10,413 bases of DNA from CAYZXT01 sp964482515 (GTDB taxonomy: Bacteria; Elusimicrobiota; Elusimicrobia; FEN-1173), in the NCBI GenBank assembly GCA_964482515.1, contig CAYZXT010000058.1:1-10413 (forward strand), in the 5' to 3' direction. Shown piece by piece: positions 9,098 to 10,413 of this stretch. The notes under the pieces are model-generated. The model searched no databases, was not told where the DNA came from, and saw only the letters and a program-made list of their open reading frames with translations. The position numbers and the translations under genes were made by a program. How positions within the stretch are numbered: the stretch's first letter is position 1; each line of letters begins with the position of its first letter.

Positions 9098-9143
9098 TGT
9101 CATTGCTAGATTGCATCGCTCACCACGTTCGCTCGCAATGACA
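9098..9143. repeat. Palindromic dispersed-type repeat (GTCATTGC family)
   Basis: Perfect 9-bp inverted arms TGTCATTGC (9098-9106) and GCAATGACA (9135-9143) enclose 28 bases that hold further ATTGC/GCTCG half-matches. Read on the minus strand it begins TGTCATTGCGAGCGAACG and later contains GCAATCTAGCAATGACA. That pattern, GTCATTGCGAGCGAA...GCAATCT, recurs between genes of many unrelated bacteria as a short non-coding, MITE-like palindrome. It fills most of the gap between the methyltransferase gene and the secA promoter and could also act as a transcriptional hairpin after the uvrC operon, though no T-tract follows. Confidence 0.75.
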
Positions 9144-9166
9144 CTATAAGACAAATCTGATAGAAT
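9138..9166 (+). promoter_or_regulatory. Sigma70-type promoter of secA
   Basis: ATGACA (9138-9143, five of six -35 consensus bases) and TAGAAT (9161-9166, five of six -10 consensus bases) are separated by 17 bp. The -10 box is preceded by TGA (9158-9160), giving an extended -10 TGn motif. Only 10 bases (TTCTTCCTAA followed by T at 9176) separate the -10 box from the secA ATG, so the 5' leader should be about 1-4 bases. The -35 box is formed by the right arm of the palindromic repeat. Confidence 0.72.
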
Positions 9167-9176
9167 TCTTCCTAAT

Positions 9177-10413
9177 ATGATTGAAACCGTCCTCCGCTTG
9201 TTCATCGGAACCCAGAACGAGCGTACCCTCAAGAAAATCCAGCCTTACATAGCGCGCGTCAACGAGTGGAGCGAGAAGTTCGCGTCCTTGGACGACGCGG
9301 CGTTGAAAGCCAAGACGCCGGAGTTCCGCGACCGTTTGGCCAAGGGCGAAACCCTGGACGACATCCTGCCCGAGGCCTTCGCGGCCGCGCGGGAAGCGGC
9401 GCAGCGCGCCATCGGCCTCCGTCCCTACGACGTTCAAGTCCTGGGCGGCCTCGTCCTCCATCAGGGCAAGATCGCGGAAATGCGCACGGGCGAGGGAAAA
9501 ACCCTCGTCGCGACGCTTCCCGCCTACCTGAACGCGCTCACGGGCAAGGGCGTCCACATCGTGACCGTCAACGACTATCTGGCCAAACGCGACCGTAGCT
9601 GGATGGGCCCCGTCTTTGAATTCCTCGGCTTGACCGTGGGTTTCGTGCAGCACGACATGCCCAACCAGGAACGGCAGAAAGCCTACGGCTGCGACATCAC
9701 CTATGTGACCAACAACGAGATCGGGTTCGATTATCTCCGAGACAACCTGGTGCGGGAAAAGGAAGAGCGCGTTCTTCGCCCTTTCTCTTACGCCATCGTG
9801 GACGAGGTGGACTCCATCCTGATCGACGAAGCGCGCACGCCCCTGATCATTTCCGGGCCCGGGGAGGCCTCCAGCCAGCGCTACATGATCGCCAACAAAC
9901 TGGTTCCGCAACTCAAGGGCCGCATGATCACCGAGGCCGAGGAGATCGACGCCAAATACAAGGGCATCGACCTGGGCGCGGGCTTTGATTACATCGTGGA
10001 CGAGAAGGCCCACACCGCCACGCTGACGGACCAGGGCATCACCAAGTGCGAAAAGCTTTTGGGCGTGGGCAGCCTGTACGATGACATCTCCGGCGAATGG
10101 GTCCACCACATCTCCCAGGCCATCCGGGCCCACAAGCTCTACCAGAAGGACGTTGAGTATGTGGTCAAGGACGGCGAAGTCATCATCGTGGACGAATTCA
10201 CCGGCCGCCTGATGCCGGGACGCCGCTGGTCCGAAGGTCTTCATCAGGCGGTGGAAGCGAAGGAAGGCATCCGCGTAGCGGAGGAGAACCAGACTTTAGC
10301 CACAATCACTTTCCAGAATTTCTTCAAGCTCTACAAGAAGCTTGCCGGCATGACCGGCACCGCCACCACCGAGGCCGAAGAGTTCTGGAAGATCTATAAA
10401 TTGGACGTGGTGG
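9177..10413 (+). CDS. secA: Protein translocase ATPase SecA, 3' end cut off by window
   Basis: N-terminal 412 residues of SecA, the ATP-driven motor that pushes unfolded preproteins through SecYEG. The start MIETVLRLFIGTQNERTLKKIQP matches the family N-terminus, so ATG at 9177 is secure even though no Shine-Dalgarno precedes it. NBD1 contains Walker A TGEGKT (104-109), VNDYLAKRD (131-139), YVTNNEIGFDYLRDN (176-190) and the Walker B segment IVDEVDSILIDEARTPLIISG (207-227). The preprotein cross-linking domain follows (about 228-370), with FDYIVDEKAHTATLTDQG. VIIVDEFTGRLMPGRRWSEGLHQAVEAKEG (336-364) and TITFQNFFKLYKKLAGMTGTA (376-396) complete the visible NBD1 motifs. NBD2, the scaffold helix and any zinc-binding C-terminus lie beyond the window. 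It has its own promoter and is probably transcribed apart from the uvrC group. Confidence 0.98.
   Translation, partial: MIETVLRLFIGTQNERTLKKIQPYIARVNEWSEKFASLDDAALKAKTPEFRDRLAKGETLDDILPEAFAAAREAAQRAIGLRPYDVQVLGGLVLHQGKIAEMRTGEGKTLVATLPAYLNALTGKGVHIVTVNDYLAKRDRSWMGPVFEFLGLTVGFVQHDMPNQERQKAYGCDITYVTNNEIGFDYLRDNLVREKEERVLRPFSYAIVDEVDSILIDEARTPLIISGPGEASSQRYMIANKLVPQLKGRMITEAEEIDAKYKGIDLGAGFDYIVDEKAHTATLTDQGITKCEKLLGVGSLYDDISGEWVHHISQAIRAHKLYQKDVEYVVKDGEVIIVDEFTGRLMPGRRWSEGLHQAVEAKEGIRVAEENQTLATITFQNFFKLYKKLAGMTGTATTEAEEFWKIYKLDVV

Noticed and set aside
9145..9150. TATAAG as the secA -10 box
   Set aside because: It has no -35 box at proper spacing; TAGAAT at 9161-9166 has both an extended -10 and a 17-bp spaced -35.
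9144..10244. 366-codon open frame on the minus strand opposite secA
   Set aside because: It is antisense to well-conserved SecA motifs and has no family signature of its own.

Overview
The window is about 59% GC by eye and densely coded. It looks like ordinary chromosomal core DNA from a diderm (Gram-negative-type) bacterium. The diderm inference rests on the gene order leuS - LptE-like lipoprotein - holA, which matches the leuS-lptE-holA order of E. coli and many other diderms. It is supported by a lipobox-bearing LptE-like protein, an HtrA-family protease and the lipid II flippase MurJ. I cannot assign a phylum from sequence alone; an under-sampled or candidate diderm phylum (Elusimicrobiota-like, deltaproteobacterial or similar) would fit.

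Layout. (1) 1-4161, plus strand: leuS (5' end cut off by the window), an LptE-like outer-membrane lipoprotein gene and holA (DNA polymerase III delta), separated by 18 and 12 bp, so probably one operon. (2) 4162-4714: a strong terminator hairpin shared between converging genes, rpsT (ribosomal protein S20, minus strand) with a near-consensus sigma70-type promoter, and a GC-rich palindromic spacer. (3) 4715-5782, minus strand: an HtrA/Deg-type serine protease with one PDZ domain and no visible export signal. (4) 5892-9095, plus strand: murJ, uvrC and a small O6-alkylguanine-DNA methyltransferase gene. murJ and uvrC overlap by 4 bp and uvrC and the methyltransferase gene by 29 bp, so they should be translationally coupled. 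(5) 9096-9176: a palindromic dispersed-type repeat followed by a good promoter. (6) 9177 to the window end: the N-terminal half of secA. No gap longer than 300 bp lacks a gene; the largest is the 172 bp between rpsT and htrA.

Functionally the region covers housekeeping: translation (LeuRS, S20), replication (HolA), envelope biogenesis and export (LptE-like, MurJ, SecA, HtrA) and DNA repair (UvrC, methyltransferase). I found no phage, CRISPR, toxin-antitoxin, biosynthetic or defence system, and nothing I would call a new multi-gene system. The most notable points are a compact UvrC that lacks about 110 internal residues and the C-terminal helix-hairpin-helix region, its overlap with a DNA-alkyltransferase gene, and two promoters (rpsT, secA) placed so close to the start codon that the mRNAs should be leaderless or nearly so. 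The secA promoter appears to take its -35 box from the end of the palindromic repeat.
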